A stretch of DNA of 64,000 bases from Brevibacillus composti (GTDB lineage Bacteria; Bacillota; Bacilli; Brevibacillales; Brevibacillaceae). Shown here one piece after another: positions 27,806 through 36,289 of the stretch (position 1 is the stretch's first letter; each line of letters opens with the position of its first letter). The DNA lies in contig NZ_CP066308.1 in NCBI RefSeq assembly GCF_016406105.1, forward strand, positions 1,268,501-1,332,500. The letters run 5' to 3'. The position numbers were made by a program, and so were the translations under genes. Under the pieces are notes generated by a model. The model worked only from the letters and a program-made list of their open reading frames with translations, was not told the origin of the DNA and made no database searches.

Positions 27806-28810
27806 ATGCGCAAAGCATGGAGCATTGTGATGCTTGCCTTATGGTGTACAAGCCTTGTCGGCTGTAATCAGATGGGGGTTCAGCAAAATGCGGGATCTGC
27901 CTTCGAACAGATCCGCGACCGCTTCATGGAGGAGAAGGCCTTTTCTTTCCACGGGAGAACCAAACTGGTGACGGGCGATACGGCCTACGGGAATGCGGTC
28001 AATTTTTCCGGCCGAAAAGAAGGCGACGACATGCTGATGAAGGTGGATGTCTCGGTTCCCGAGCAAAAACAGCTGAAAAGCCTGTCGCTGCTGAAGAAAA
28101 ACCAGCAATTATACGTGCTAAGCGACGGGGCTGAGGACTGGGTGGAGGCCAGTGGCGGCGACACTGTCTTTCGTCAGGAGCTGAACAACTGGGACCCGGT
28201 TTTTGCCATGGAACAGATGAATGAGCTGAAAAAAAGCGTGCTTCCCTTGAATGACCGCAATCAAGAGGATGATATCGAGGCAGTGCGCGTCATTCTGGAT
28301 TCGACCAGGCTGAAGAGCTGGCTCGCCGACCAGATGAAAAGCCAGACGAGGGCAACCACCCAGTCGCAGGGCAGCCCCAAGCTGCAGGTGGAGGCTCTTC
28401 ATCAGCCGCGTCTGAAGTACGCCCTGAGACTTTCGGACGGCGCATGGAATCGGCCGCGCAGTGAGGCGGCGACAGTCCAATCCACGGAGCAGCCGCCCGT
28501 CGATGAGATTATCGACCAGATGGAGCTGGAAGCGGAGTATACGATCTACTACAACAGACACACCATGCTGCCCGTCAATATGACGATGGCGATCCGCTCC
28601 GAATATGACGCAAATGATCAGCGGATTCGGGAGTACACGCAGGTGGAGACTTTCTTCCAGAATTACGGGCAGCGCTTCTCGTGGCCTGAACCCGGCCAGC
28701 GGGGAGCTGGAACGGGCGCTGGGGCTGGCACGGGCGCTGGAGCTGGAACGGATGCTGGAACTGGAGTTAGTCCGGGTGCTGGAGCTGGCACAGGTACCAA
28801 TCAGCAGTAA
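27806..28810 (+). CDS. Lipoprotein with Gly/Ala/Thr-rich tail
   Basis: A 334-residue exported lipoprotein; the lipobox LVGC is at residue 17-20 of a standard signal peptide. The body (about 30-290) looks like an LppX/LolA-like or outer-surface carrier fold (FHGRTKLVTGDTAYGNAVNFSG, followed by beta-rich segments), but I do not recognise a named family. The C-terminus consists of GAGTGAGAGT-type repeats encoded by a 12- to 18-base DNA repeat (28701-28800), which may vary in length. SD GAGGAGGGA precedes the ATG; a terminator follows. Confidence 0.8.
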   Translation: MRKAWSIVMLALWCTSLVGCNQMGVQQNAGSAFEQIRDRFMEEKAFSFHGRTKLVTGDTAYGNAVNFSGRKEGDDMLMKVDVSVPEQKQLKSLSLLKKNQQLYVLSDGAEDWVEASGGDTVFRQELNNWDPVFAMEQMNELKKSVLPLNDRNQEDDIEAVRVILDSTRLKSWLADQMKSQTRATTQSQGSPKLQVEALHQPRLKYALRLSDGAWNRPRSEAATVQSTEQPPVDEIIDQMELEAEYTIYYNRHTMLPVNMTMAIRSEYDANDQRIREYTQVETFFQNYGQRFSWPEPGQRGAGTGAGAGTGAGAGTDAGTGVSPGAGAGTGTNQQ

Positions 28811-28833
28811 CCAAATAGCCCCGAACACAGTAA

Positions 28834-28860
28834 GGCCCGGAGCTCGGCTCCGGGTCTTTC
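28834..28860 (+). terminator. Terminator after the lipoprotein gene
   Basis: CCCGGAGC and GCTCCGGG with a three-base loop, followed by TCTTTC. Confidence 0.75.
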
Positions 28861-28984
28861 TGAACAGATAGGAATGTATGAGATTGGGGATAGCCGACAG
28901 GGCTGTCCTGTTTTCATTTGACGCAAAAGAATTTATTAGCTGTAAACGGCGCCGTAGCGGGAAGAAGCACAAAGGCTTACAGAG

Positions 28985-29071
28985 GAATCATGCCCCCTGC
29001 AAGCGACTGTGGAGCGACAGTCCCGCTTCCGTGCAGGGCGCAACCCGGAGCCAAGCAGAGGAGCATGGTTC
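28985..29071. other. Nested inverted repeats in a convergent intergenic region
   Basis: Three helices nest: GAATCATGC (28985) with GCATGGTTC (29063), CCCTGCA (28995) with TGCAGGG (29032), and AGCGACTGT (29002) with ACAGT-CC-CGCT (29017). A 24-base unpaired segment lies on one side. The overall 28861-29107 gap holds no convincing gene. It could be a structured RNA or a repeat element. Confidence 0.4.
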
Positions 29072-29107
29072 TTCACACCCGAAGGCCTCGTCATTGAGCG
29101 GGGAGGG

Positions 29108-30001
29108 CTATTCTCTCATCGAAGGGAGAGACATACGCAAACCCCCGCTAGCGTCAGGGCCGATCTTCTCCGGACCACGGGTCCTATCCGGAGGCGGGAC
29201 CTCGACGGTGAGGACGACGGGGTAGTGATCGGACTTGCCCACGCGGGGGGCAGCCGCATCGATCAGGATCAGTCTCGGCGAGAGCAGGATGCGGTCGATC
29301 TCTTTTCCGCCCCCCGTTTTTCCCGAGAGGGTGATCAGCCGTTGTCCCCGTTCGTGGAGGGGATCGCGGAAAAGGGTGCGCAGCCCGTCCAGGATGAGAT
29401 CATCCGGTGTCGTGTTGAAATCTCCAGCGAGGATGGCATGGGTGCCAGAATCTTCGCGCAATTGTTTTGCCAAAAATTCGCTTTGCTTGACGCGTTCTTC
29501 ATGGTGCAGCCCAAAATGGGTAGTATAGACATCAAAGGGCTGTCCGTTTCGCTTGAGGGTGACCTTCAGTACGCTCCGAGGCTCAAGCTCGGAGGGGAGC
29601 ATCACCATTCTGGCTGATTGGATCGGGTACGTGCTGAGCACGGCATTGCCGTAGGTGCCGACGATCAGATTCAGGGATGGGCCATAGGCGTAGTTCATGC
29701 CCAGCATCCCGGCGATTCGTTTGACCTGATGCTGGAATCCCGACCGGGGCAGTCCATTGTCTACCTCCTGCAGCGCAATGATGTCCGCCTGCAGGCCGGC
29801 GAGCTCCGCCGCTACCGCCGCGGGGTCGGCATGACCGGCTTCATCCCGGCATCCGCGAATATTGTATGTAACGATTCTCATGACTGGATCGTTATTCCCT
29901 AAGGAGAAGCCTTCGCCTGCAAAGAGGTTGGAGACCTCCACGCCGCGGGGGGGAAGCAGCGAAACAATCAGAAATGTCAGACTGACGAATGCGCGTTTCA
30001 T
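29108..30001 (-). CDS. Secreted endonuclease/exonuclease/phosphatase-family protein
   Basis: A 297-residue EEP-fold protein with an N-terminal signal peptide. Motifs are MRIVTYNIRGC (metal/active-site Asn), ALQEVDNG (metal Glu), TTHFGLHHEERV, LAGDFNTTPDD (Asp/Asn) and the closing GKSDHYPV (His). Members include DNases, phosphodiesterases and sphingomyelinase-like enzymes, so the substrate is open. Export suggests extracellular nucleotide, lipid or DNA degradation. It is convergent with the lipoprotein gene. Confidence 0.85.
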   Translation of the reverse strand: MKRAFVSLTFLIVSLLPPRGVEVSNLFAGEGFSLGNNDPVMRIVTYNIRGCRDEAGHADPAAVAAELAGLQADIIALQEVDNGLPRSGFQHQVKRIAGMLGMNYAYGPSLNLIVGTYGNAVLSTYPIQSARMVMLPSELEPRSVLKVTLKRNGQPFDVYTTHFGLHHEERVKQSEFLAKQLREDSGTHAILAGDFNTTPDDLILDGLRTLFRDPLHERGQRLITLSGKTGGGKEIDRILLSPRLILIDAAAPRVGKSDHYPVVLTVEVPPPDRTRGPEKIGPDASGGLRMSLPSMRE

Positions 30002-30182
30002 GGGCTACTCCTCCTGTCGTACTTTTATCATACCTTGCCAGTTGGTGGGAGGAATACTGGAAAACTTTGTCGAACTAATAGGAAGACTATCTTTTTCTGC
30101 CGAATGGCTAGTAAAATGAAGGACGATGCCACCCGACAGCCCCTCTCGTGAGCAGGGCGCCTAGGGGAAAGGAGCAGGATGG

Positions 30183-30800
30183 ATGGACCAGACCAAACTG
30201 CGCATTTTGTCCGCAGCAGCCATGCTTTTTGACCAAAAAGGGTACCATGGAACCAGCGTCCGGCAGATCGCCGAACAGGCTGAGGTCAATGTTGCTCTGA
30301 TTTCCTACCACTTTCACGGCAAGCAGGGCGTTCTGGAAAGACTGATCTCCTATTACTTTGAGACCTTGTTTCGACAGCTGAAGGAGCTGGAGGAGCGGGT
30401 AAAAGCATGTCCACCCATGGAAAAGCTGGAGGCCGTCATCCGTCTGTATCTCGGCTTTCAACGTGAGAATGCCGCGATTACCAGGCTGATTCAGCGTCAG
30501 CTCAGCGTGGAATCGATCCTCGCCCGGGAAGTGATGACACTCTACATCAGCCGGTGGAAACACGGGATCGCTCAGCCGATTGAGGAAGGGATCGCAGCGG
30601 GCCTTTTTCGGCCTGTCTCCGTCGACCACCTCCTCTTGATCACCGCGAGTCAGTTGATCTATCCGTTTATGCATCCCCAATCGGTCCGCGACGTGTTCGG
30701 CCAGGAACCGGCATCGCCAGCCTTTGTCGATTGGCTGGCTTCTGAAATTATCCGCTCTTTGCAATCCAGGCTTTGTTTGCCTTACAATCAGGAAAGGTAA
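30183..30800 (+). CDS. refZ: RefZ, TetR-family regulator of FtsZ positioning
   Basis: A 205-residue TetR-type protein: the DNA-binding helix-turn-helix (ILSAAAMLFDQKGYHGTSVRQIAEQAEVNVALISYHFHGKQGVLE) matches B. subtilis RefZ (YttP). RefZ binds motifs near the origin and inhibits FtsZ at the cell poles at the start of sporulation. The assignment is supported by synteny: in B. subtilis it also lies close to rpsD, the diguanylate cyclase gene and ezrA. SD GGAAAGGAG fits the ATG at 30183. The EzrA-like gene follows by 48 bases, so two FtsZ regulators may be coexpressed. Confidence 0.8.
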   Translation: MDQTKLRILSAAAMLFDQKGYHGTSVRQIAEQAEVNVALISYHFHGKQGVLERLISYYFETLFRQLKELEERVKACPPMEKLEAVIRLYLGFQRENAAITRLIQRQLSVESILAREVMTLYISRWKHGIAQPIEEGIAAGLFRPVSVDHLLLITASQLIYPFMHPQSVRDVFGQEPASPAFVDWLASEIIRSLQSRLCLPYNQER

Positions 30801-30847
30801 AAAAGCTTGCACCTATTGGAATTTTACGCTAAGGGGTTGTCCTAACC

Positions 30848-33526
30848 GTGAAGAAGAAATGGATCCTGCTATGCCTTGCGGGAATGATGTTATATAGCCA
30901 ACCGGCACTCGCTACGCCTTTTCCGGAAAAAACAGAAGAAATCGTACAGGATGCCGAAGGACTGACGAATGCCAAGGAGAGAGCCAAGTTTGCAGAGGAA
31001 CTTGGGCAGTTGCCCGGCTCTTACAAGGTAGTCATTGTCGAAAGCACGGAGCCCGAGGCGCAAAGCCCGGATGAGTACGCACAGAAGCTTTTTGACAACT
31101 ACAATTTGTCTGACGAGTACTTGATGGTCGTCCTCGACATCAACACCGAGCAGCTCGGCGTCTACCCCGGGCCGGCCCTGCAGGCTAAAGGGGCCACCCA
31201 ATCCCTCTTGCATGATAAAATTACGGCCTATTTCGAACCGTTCCGCAACCAGAAAGAGTATTTTGCGGGGATCCAGACCTTCCTCGGCGAGGTAGAGGCC
31301 GAACTGAACAGACAGCAAAATCAAAGCAAGCCCGTTGCTGCTACCAGCGCGGAGACAAGCCCTGATGACGAGAAGCAGGTCAACAGCGGCTGGCTCAAGC
31401 TGCCATGGTGGCTGTACGCGGTCGGCATCGTCTTCGCCGCGCTGTCCGCGGGACTTGTCTACGCAATGTTTCGCCGCCGCTCCATCTTTCACCAGGTAGA
31501 TGAAGTAGAAGATTGGAAAGATGAACTGCTCGAAAAAATCAACGTAATCGAGGTGGACAATAAGCTTCGCCGCTCGTCCGGAAAGACGGAAGAACAGTAT
31601 CTGTATCTGGCGGATCGAAAGGAAAACCTGCTGCGCAATCGCATGCCTGATGTAGAAATGATGATCCTGGACGCGGAAGAGGCTTGCGACCGGTTCCGCT
31701 TCAAGCTGGCACTGGGCATTCTGGATGAAGCCAGAGAGACCCTTGAAGCAATCGAACAGGAGCTGCAGGAGCTGAAGTCAGATACCACAAAGGTGGTCAC
31801 CAAGAAAAAAGAAAGCAAGCTGGCCATTCCCGAAATCGGCAAGCAAATGGAGCAGGTCGAGCGGCGTTTGTCCGATCTGCGTCTGGAGTACGGCCTCTCT
31901 TTTCACGAGTTGAAAGCCGGGCTTGACGACGTAGAGAGCATGCGCAGCCGGATTCAGGAACTGCGGGCCGAGGGCGATGATGTCGGCGCTTACGACCTCA
32001 CGCTGCGAGCGCAAAAGATCCTGGGCAAAATATCTGACGCGATTGAGCAGACGCCCAAATGGCGGGAGCGGGTCCTGAAGGAAATGCCCGAGGAATTTCG
32101 CCAGCTGGAGGATGGCATTGCGGAAGCGGCCGGCGACGGATACGATCTGGACCGCACCGCGCTGGACAATTCGCTCCTGCAGGCGAAACAAATGTTGACC
32201 GCTGCCCGAACAGCATTGGAAGAAGGAAATCTGGAGCTGGTGGAGACGCATGCCAAAGCATTTGAGGTGCTGATCGATTCGACGTACCAGAGCATCGAGG
32301 AACTGGTTCTCGCGCAGCGCGCAGCGGCAAGTGCCGCCTATGCGGCTGCAGCGGCTGCAGCGGCAACGCCTACAGCGCCAGCGTCTGCTCCCACGGCGGA
32401 TCCAGCGTCTGCACTTGCAGCAGCTCCGGCTCCAGATGCTGCGACAGACGCCGCTTTTTCGACAGAGGAAAGCTCCGATGCCGGAGCTGACACAGGTGAA
32501 AGAGCATTCGCGGCGGCTGCAGCGGCAATGGCCGAGGCTGCGCCTGCTGCCCCCGTCGCGTATCCCGGCGTACTGACCGGAGCCGAAGCGGAGCAGGATC
32601 GCGGATATGGACGATTCCCGAGTACGCATGGAGCTGTCCAGCATCCGGACAGCCCGGATGCCCCCGCCTCTCTAGAGGCAGACAGCACGATCAGCCGCCT
32701 GGAACGAGAGGAGCTTTGGAAGCGGGAGACCGTTGCCCAAGACGTTGCCCAAGACGCAGGCGAAACAGCGGATGAAACAACTGCTCAGACCGCTGACGAA
32801 GCAGCAGGCGAAACGGCAATGTCAAAAGCAGCAGGAGCAGCGGGATTGTCTGTAGCACCGGGCGAAGCAGCGGCATCTACCGCGGCAGGCGGCGCGGACC
32901 AGACGGCACCAGCCCATCCTGCTTCCGGCCAATCTCAATACGACGAAAACGACGAGGAAGACGAGTACGAGCTGGTGATCCCCAAATCCGAGGTGGAGCT
33001 GGAGGAAGAGGAGGACGATCAGCCTGCTCCGCCCCAGCGTTTGGATATCCGCACGGAGGACGAGGCGCTGGACGAGCTGGAGCGCATCTCCAACGCGCTC
33101 GTCAGAGTACGTCAGCAGATCAAGCGAAGCTATCTTCCGGGAGTGCCGGAGCAGCTCAAATACCTGTTTGAAGATGTCGTGCAAATTCTCGGGAGAATTC
33201 AGGCGGTCATGGAATCGTACCGCTACGACATCGAAGAAGTATCCATGCTGATCAACGATGCCAACGAGCTTCTGATCGAGACGGAGCAGCTGGCAGAACG
33301 GACGATCTCCACCTGCCAGCGCGCGGAGGGAGCGATCCAGTACACCAACCGTTACCGCAGGCAAAACCGGCAGGTGAATGACCTCTTGTCCCAAGCGGAA
33401 CTGGCATTCCGTCAGCTGATGTTTCAAGAGGCGTACCTGTTGGCAGAGGAAGCGCGCTTGCTGATCGAGGGTGCACAGGCCGAACCGGAAAAAGGGTGGC
33501 TCCTGCGCCGGAAGAAAAAGGGGTGA
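30848..33526 (+). CDS. ezrA: EzrA-like septation regulator with an extracytoplasmic TPM domain
   Basis: An 892-residue membrane protein. Order: signal peptide (1-22), a TPM (TLP18.3/Psb32/MOLO-1) domain outside the membrane (about 28-155), one membrane helix (about 186-207), then cytoplasmic coiled coils. The segment after the helix (FRRRSIFHQVDEVEDWKDEL, and further on MPDVEMMILDAEEACDRFRFK) closely follows the beginning of B. subtilis EzrA, and near the end NRYRRQNR resembles the EzrA QNR patch. EzrA normally starts directly with its membrane helix, so the TPM domain is an addition. An Ala/Glu-rich low-complexity insert fills about 490-700. The locus (refZ upstream, nifZ and thiI farther downstream) is that of ezrA. 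It probably restrains FtsZ ring formation. Confidence 0.78.
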   Translation: MKKKWILLCLAGMMLYSQPALATPFPEKTEEIVQDAEGLTNAKERAKFAEELGQLPGSYKVVIVESTEPEAQSPDEYAQKLFDNYNLSDEYLMVVLDINTEQLGVYPGPALQAKGATQSLLHDKITAYFEPFRNQKEYFAGIQTFLGEVEAELNRQQNQSKPVAATSAETSPDDEKQVNSGWLKLPWWLYAVGIVFAALSAGLVYAMFRRRSIFHQVDEVEDWKDELLEKINVIEVDNKLRRSSGKTEEQYLYLADRKENLLRNRMPDVEMMILDAEEACDRFRFKLALGILDEARETLEAIEQELQELKSDTTKVVTKKKESKLAIPEIGKQMEQVERRLSDLRLEYGLSFHELKAGLDDVESMRSRIQELRAEGDDVGAYDLTLRAQKILGKISDAIEQTPKWRERVLKEMPEEFRQLEDGIAEAAGDGYDLDRTALDNSLLQAKQMLTAARTALEEGNLELVETHAKAFEVLIDSTYQSIEELVLAQRAAASAAYAAAAAAAATPTAPASAPTADPASALAAAPAPDAATDAAFSTEESSDAGADTGERAFAAAAAAMAEAAPAAPVAYPGVLTGAEAEQDRGYGRFPSTHGAVQHPDSPDAPASLEADSTISRLEREELWKRETVAQDVAQDAGETADETTAQTADEAAGETAMSKAAGAAGLSVAPGEAAASTAAGGADQTAPAHPASGQSQYDENDEEDEYELVIPKSEVELEEEEDDQPAPPQRLDIRTEDEALDELERISNALVRVRQQIKRSYLPGVPEQLKYLFEDVVQILGRIQAVMESYRYDIEEVSMLINDANELLIETEQLAERTISTCQRAEGAIQYTNRYRRQNRQVNDLLSQAELAFRQLMFQEAYLLAEEARLLIEGAQAEPEKGWLLRRKKKG

Positions 33527-33530
33527 GCCG

Positions 33531-33728
33531 ATGATACTCCCTATTTTTCTGATCGCTGCCGGCATCCTGCTCATGCTCCAGCCGCGCACCAAACGCTGGA
33601 GAGACCGATTGCTTGCCCATTTTGGCGGAGACGAGCAAAAGGTGAAACAGCGGGCCAACACGTTTATGCTGCTCGGCTTTGCTTTTTTGCTGGCGGGGCT
33701 TGCGTACCTCTACAAATTCACGGGATGA
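33531..33728 (+). CDS. Small two-helix membrane protein
   Basis: A 65-residue protein with two hydrophobic segments (residues 2-15 and 44-61) separated by a basic, charged loop (PRTKRWRDRLLAHFGGDEQKVKQR). It starts four bases after the EzrA-like stop and must be cotranscribed, so a link to envelope or division is possible. No family recognised. Confidence 0.7.
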   Translation: MILPIFLIAAGILLMLQPRTKRWRDRLLAHFGGDEQKVKQRANTFMLLGFAFLLAGLAYLYKFTG

Positions 33729-33735
33729 AAAAAAG

Positions 33736-33763
33736 AGCATCGACCGTCAAAAGTCGATGCTCA
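33736..33763. terminator. Hairpin at the end of the EzrA-like operon
   Basis: GAGCATCGAC and GTCGATGCTC form a perfect 10-base stem preceded by seven A, so it works best on the minus strand; a second hairpin followed by eight T (33891-33918) could end the plus transcript. Confidence 0.55.
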
Positions 33764-33916
33764 ACCATGTAAGAAGATAAAGGGAGTTGGGGTGTGTGAG
33801 AGTACCCGCATCCTAGTTTCCCCCAAAAGGCCAGGAGCTAAACCGGCCATTCGGAAAAGAAAAACAGGCGATAGCCGACCTGCGCAACCTCTCTCCGAAA
33901 TGCGGAAGAGTTTTTT

Positions 33917-35197
33917 TTATGCCAGTACCCGTGCGGTCTGCGCGCTATGCGTACCGGCGACATACCCGGTAGAAAAGGCGATGGTGATATTGTAGCCGCC
34001 TGTATGTGCATGGACGTCCATGACTTCGCCGGCGAAAAAGAGACCGGGCATCAGCTTGGATTGCATGGTGCGCGGGTCGATTTCCTTGGTGCTTACGCCG
34101 CCTCCGGTGATAAACGCCTCTTCCAGCGACAGCGTGCCGGTAATCGTAAGCGGAAATGCTTTGACCAACTGAGCGAAATCTCTCCACTGCTGCTTGCGCA
34201 TATGACTCAGCGTCGTCTCTTCCGCGATGTTGGCCAGCGACAAGAGGACGGGGATCAGCCGCTCCGGTACGAAGCCTTTGATCACATTCTTTACCGCTTT
34301 TTTGGGATGCTCCTCAAGCAGCTGCCAGCTCTCCTCCATCACCTCATCCACATGCTTCTGCGGCATGAGATCAATTTTCAGGGAGAGCGGCGCGGCGCCG
34401 AACTTTTTCTGCGTCACCGAGACGTAATGCCCTTGTCGGAGAGCGGCTGGGCCGGAGATGCCAAAATGGGTGAAGATCATATCGCCTTCCTGGGTGCTTA
34501 CTTTTTTTCCTTTGGGATCGTACAGGGTGAGCTCGATCTCCCGCAGCGACAAGCCTTGCAGGAATTTGTCCCGGATGTAGGGATCATTTGCTGTCAGCGG
34601 GACCTCCGTGGGATACAAATCCGTGATCGTATGGCCGGCAGCCCGGGCCCATTCATAGCCGTCACCCGTAGAACCGGTCTGCGGAACGGAGCATCCGCCG
34701 ACGCAGATGACCACACAGGGGGATGCGAGGCGCTCGCCGTTTTTGAGCAGCACGCCCGCCGTCTGTCCGTTTTCATACACGACCTGTTCGACCGGGCTGT
34801 TCAAGCGAACCTCGACACCCTGGCGCTTCATTCGCTCGATCAAGGCGCCCGCTACCGTCACTGCTTTGTCCGTGACGGGAAACATCCGCCCGCGATCCTC
34901 TTCCTTGAGGGCCACACCCAGCTCCTCAAAAAAGTGAATAATATCGCGGTTGTTGAATTGGGAAAAGACGCTAAACAGAAATCGTCCGTTTCCCGGCATT
35001 TGTTTAATCAGTTCATCCTGTTCTTTGGCGTTGGTCACATTGCAGCGGCCTCCGCCGGATATAATCAGTTTCCGCCCCAGCTTGGCCCCTTTTTCCAGGA
35101 GACAGACCCGTGCTCCCTGGGAGGAGGCCGCAATGGAGGTCATTAGTCCGGCGGGACCGCCGCCAATTACGATGACATCATAGTCTCGTGCCTTCAT
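33917..35197 (-). CDS. HI0933/BaiN-type FAD-dependent oxidoreductase
   Basis: A 426-residue flavoprotein. The N-terminus has the dinucleotide-binding motif DVIVIGGGPAGLMTSIAA and the family signature GRKLIISGGGRCNVTN; the C-terminus has FFAGEVMDVHAHTGGYNI, where FAD is closed over. The relatives (YtfP, YhiN, HI0933) include enzymes reducing steroid or unsaturated substrates, but most have no known role. The ATG at 35197 is preferred over an in-frame ATG 26 codons upstream because the family begins a few residues before the FAD motif. Confidence 0.85.
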   Translation of the reverse strand: MKARDYDVIVIGGGPAGLMTSIAASSQGARVCLLEKGAKLGRKLIISGGGRCNVTNAKEQDELIKQMPGNGRFLFSVFSQFNNRDIIHFFEELGVALKEEDRGRMFPVTDKAVTVAGALIERMKRQGVEVRLNSPVEQVVYENGQTAGVLLKNGERLASPCVVICVGGCSVPQTGSTGDGYEWARAAGHTITDLYPTEVPLTANDPYIRDKFLQGLSLREIELTLYDPKGKKVSTQEGDMIFTHFGISGPAALRQGHYVSVTQKKFGAAPLSLKIDLMPQKHVDEVMEESWQLLEEHPKKAVKNVIKGFVPERLIPVLLSLANIAEETTLSHMRKQQWRDFAQLVKAFPLTITGTLSLEEAFITGGGVSTKEIDPRTMQSKLMPGLFFAGEVMDVHAHTGGYNITIAFSTGYVAGTHSAQTARVLA

Positions 35198-35275
35198 CTG
35201 GTTTTCGTCCTTTTTTACTGAAATCAGCAGCAAGATGCGTGCATCCGTTATTGTACCACAGAAAAAGAAACGCAC

Positions 35276-36133
35276 CTATTTTACCGAAGCGTCATCTGCG
35301 GCTCCGAGAATATCGCCCAACGCACGCTTTTCCAGGAGGTAGGAAGCCGTCGCCTGCTGGCGCTTGAGGCCGGTGATCACATAGCCCTGTGCGAAGTAGT
35401 GGGTGAACAGCTCGCGGGTTGCTTCTCTCCACGCGCGTGCCGCTTCCATGTCTGCCTGTTTCACTTGCTGGAAATGGGCGGGGACCGCCAGCCAAAAGCG
35501 CTCCTCCGCGCATTGCAGATCGATGTCTACAGGGCGGACGACGCCCTCTGTCTCCTTCCAGGAGAGGACGGAGGGGAGCTTGTCGTCCCCCGCTGCCGCT
35601 CCGGCGAGGGAAGGCGAGCCCGCTTTGTAGCGTTTCACCCGCTGGCTGGCGATGTGCCAATCCAGCAAAAAGCGATCCGTCGGCAGCCCCTTGTTCATCT
35701 CATCGGCCAACTCGCCGTAGCAGTCGGGAATATAGCGATGCACCACTCCGCCCAGCTTGACGAGGTTGAGGTAGGCATTGACCGTCTCGAGCGGATCGTA
35801 CGTCCAGGTAATCCGCTTGTACCCGGCCGCCAGGGCTTCGCTGCGCTGCAGCCATTTCATCTGGACGCCCAGTCCCTGTTTGCGGTAGGCAGGCAAAAAT
35901 CCGAGCATGTGGGAGCAGAGGTGCAGCTCGCCATCGGTATAGCCGGGAAAGCTGTAGAGAAAGCCGATCATGTTGTCGCCGTCAAAGGCACCGAGAAAGA
36001 GGCCGCCAAATTTGGCGATCGTCAGGGTCATATGCAGCGGTACGACGGAGGATTCGCTCCATACCGCGCCCTCCAGTTCCTCCAATTTTTCCAGGTCCGT
36101 TTTCTCTACCAGTTTGCGAAAGATGATGGTCAT
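35276..36133 (-). CDS. COG3375-type GNAT protein
   Basis: A 285-residue protein whose N-terminal half (about 1-150) is a GNAT fold with the acetyl-CoA loop (LPAYRKQGLGVQMKWLQ). The C-terminal half is specific to a family often annotated as a predicted acetyltransferase (COG3375), with WTYDPLETVNAYLNLVKLGG as a conserved block. Substrate unknown. The start at 36133 has SD GGAAGG; a longer upstream reading only overlaps the M42 gene antisense. It ends 78 bases before the flavoprotein start. Confidence 0.8.
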   Translation of the reverse strand: MTIIFRKLVEKTDLEKLEELEGAVWSESSVVPLHMTLTIAKFGGLFLGAFDGDNMIGFLYSFPGYTDGELHLCSHMLGFLPAYRKQGLGVQMKWLQRSEALAAGYKRITWTYDPLETVNAYLNLVKLGGVVHRYIPDCYGELADEMNKGLPTDRFLLDWHIASQRVKRYKAGSPSLAGAAAGDDKLPSVLSWKETEGVVRPVDIDLQCAEERFWLAVPAHFQQVKQADMEAARAWREATRELFTHYFAQGYVITGLKRQQATASYLLEKRALGDILGAADDASVK

Positions 36134-36289
36134 CGCTGTTCCTTCCTTTCCGTTCGTAACGTCTGACAGGATAAGCATTCGCTCTTGGAAAACCGGATTC
36201 CTGCCGCATCGTAAGGAGGCGGGGGCGCAGGTTGCATCCCGACCGCCCGTGATCAATAATAGAAGGATGGAAAGAGGAGGGATTGCCGT

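Noticed and set aside
28878..29225. 115-codon plus-strand frame
   Set aside because: It covers the hairpin element and the antisense 3' end of the EEP gene; no SD and an unconvincing composition.
32325..32940. Ala-rich repeats in the EzrA-like gene as a possible separate gene or mobile repeat
   Set aside because: The frame is continuous with EzrA-like sequence on both sides; it is better read as a low-complexity insert.
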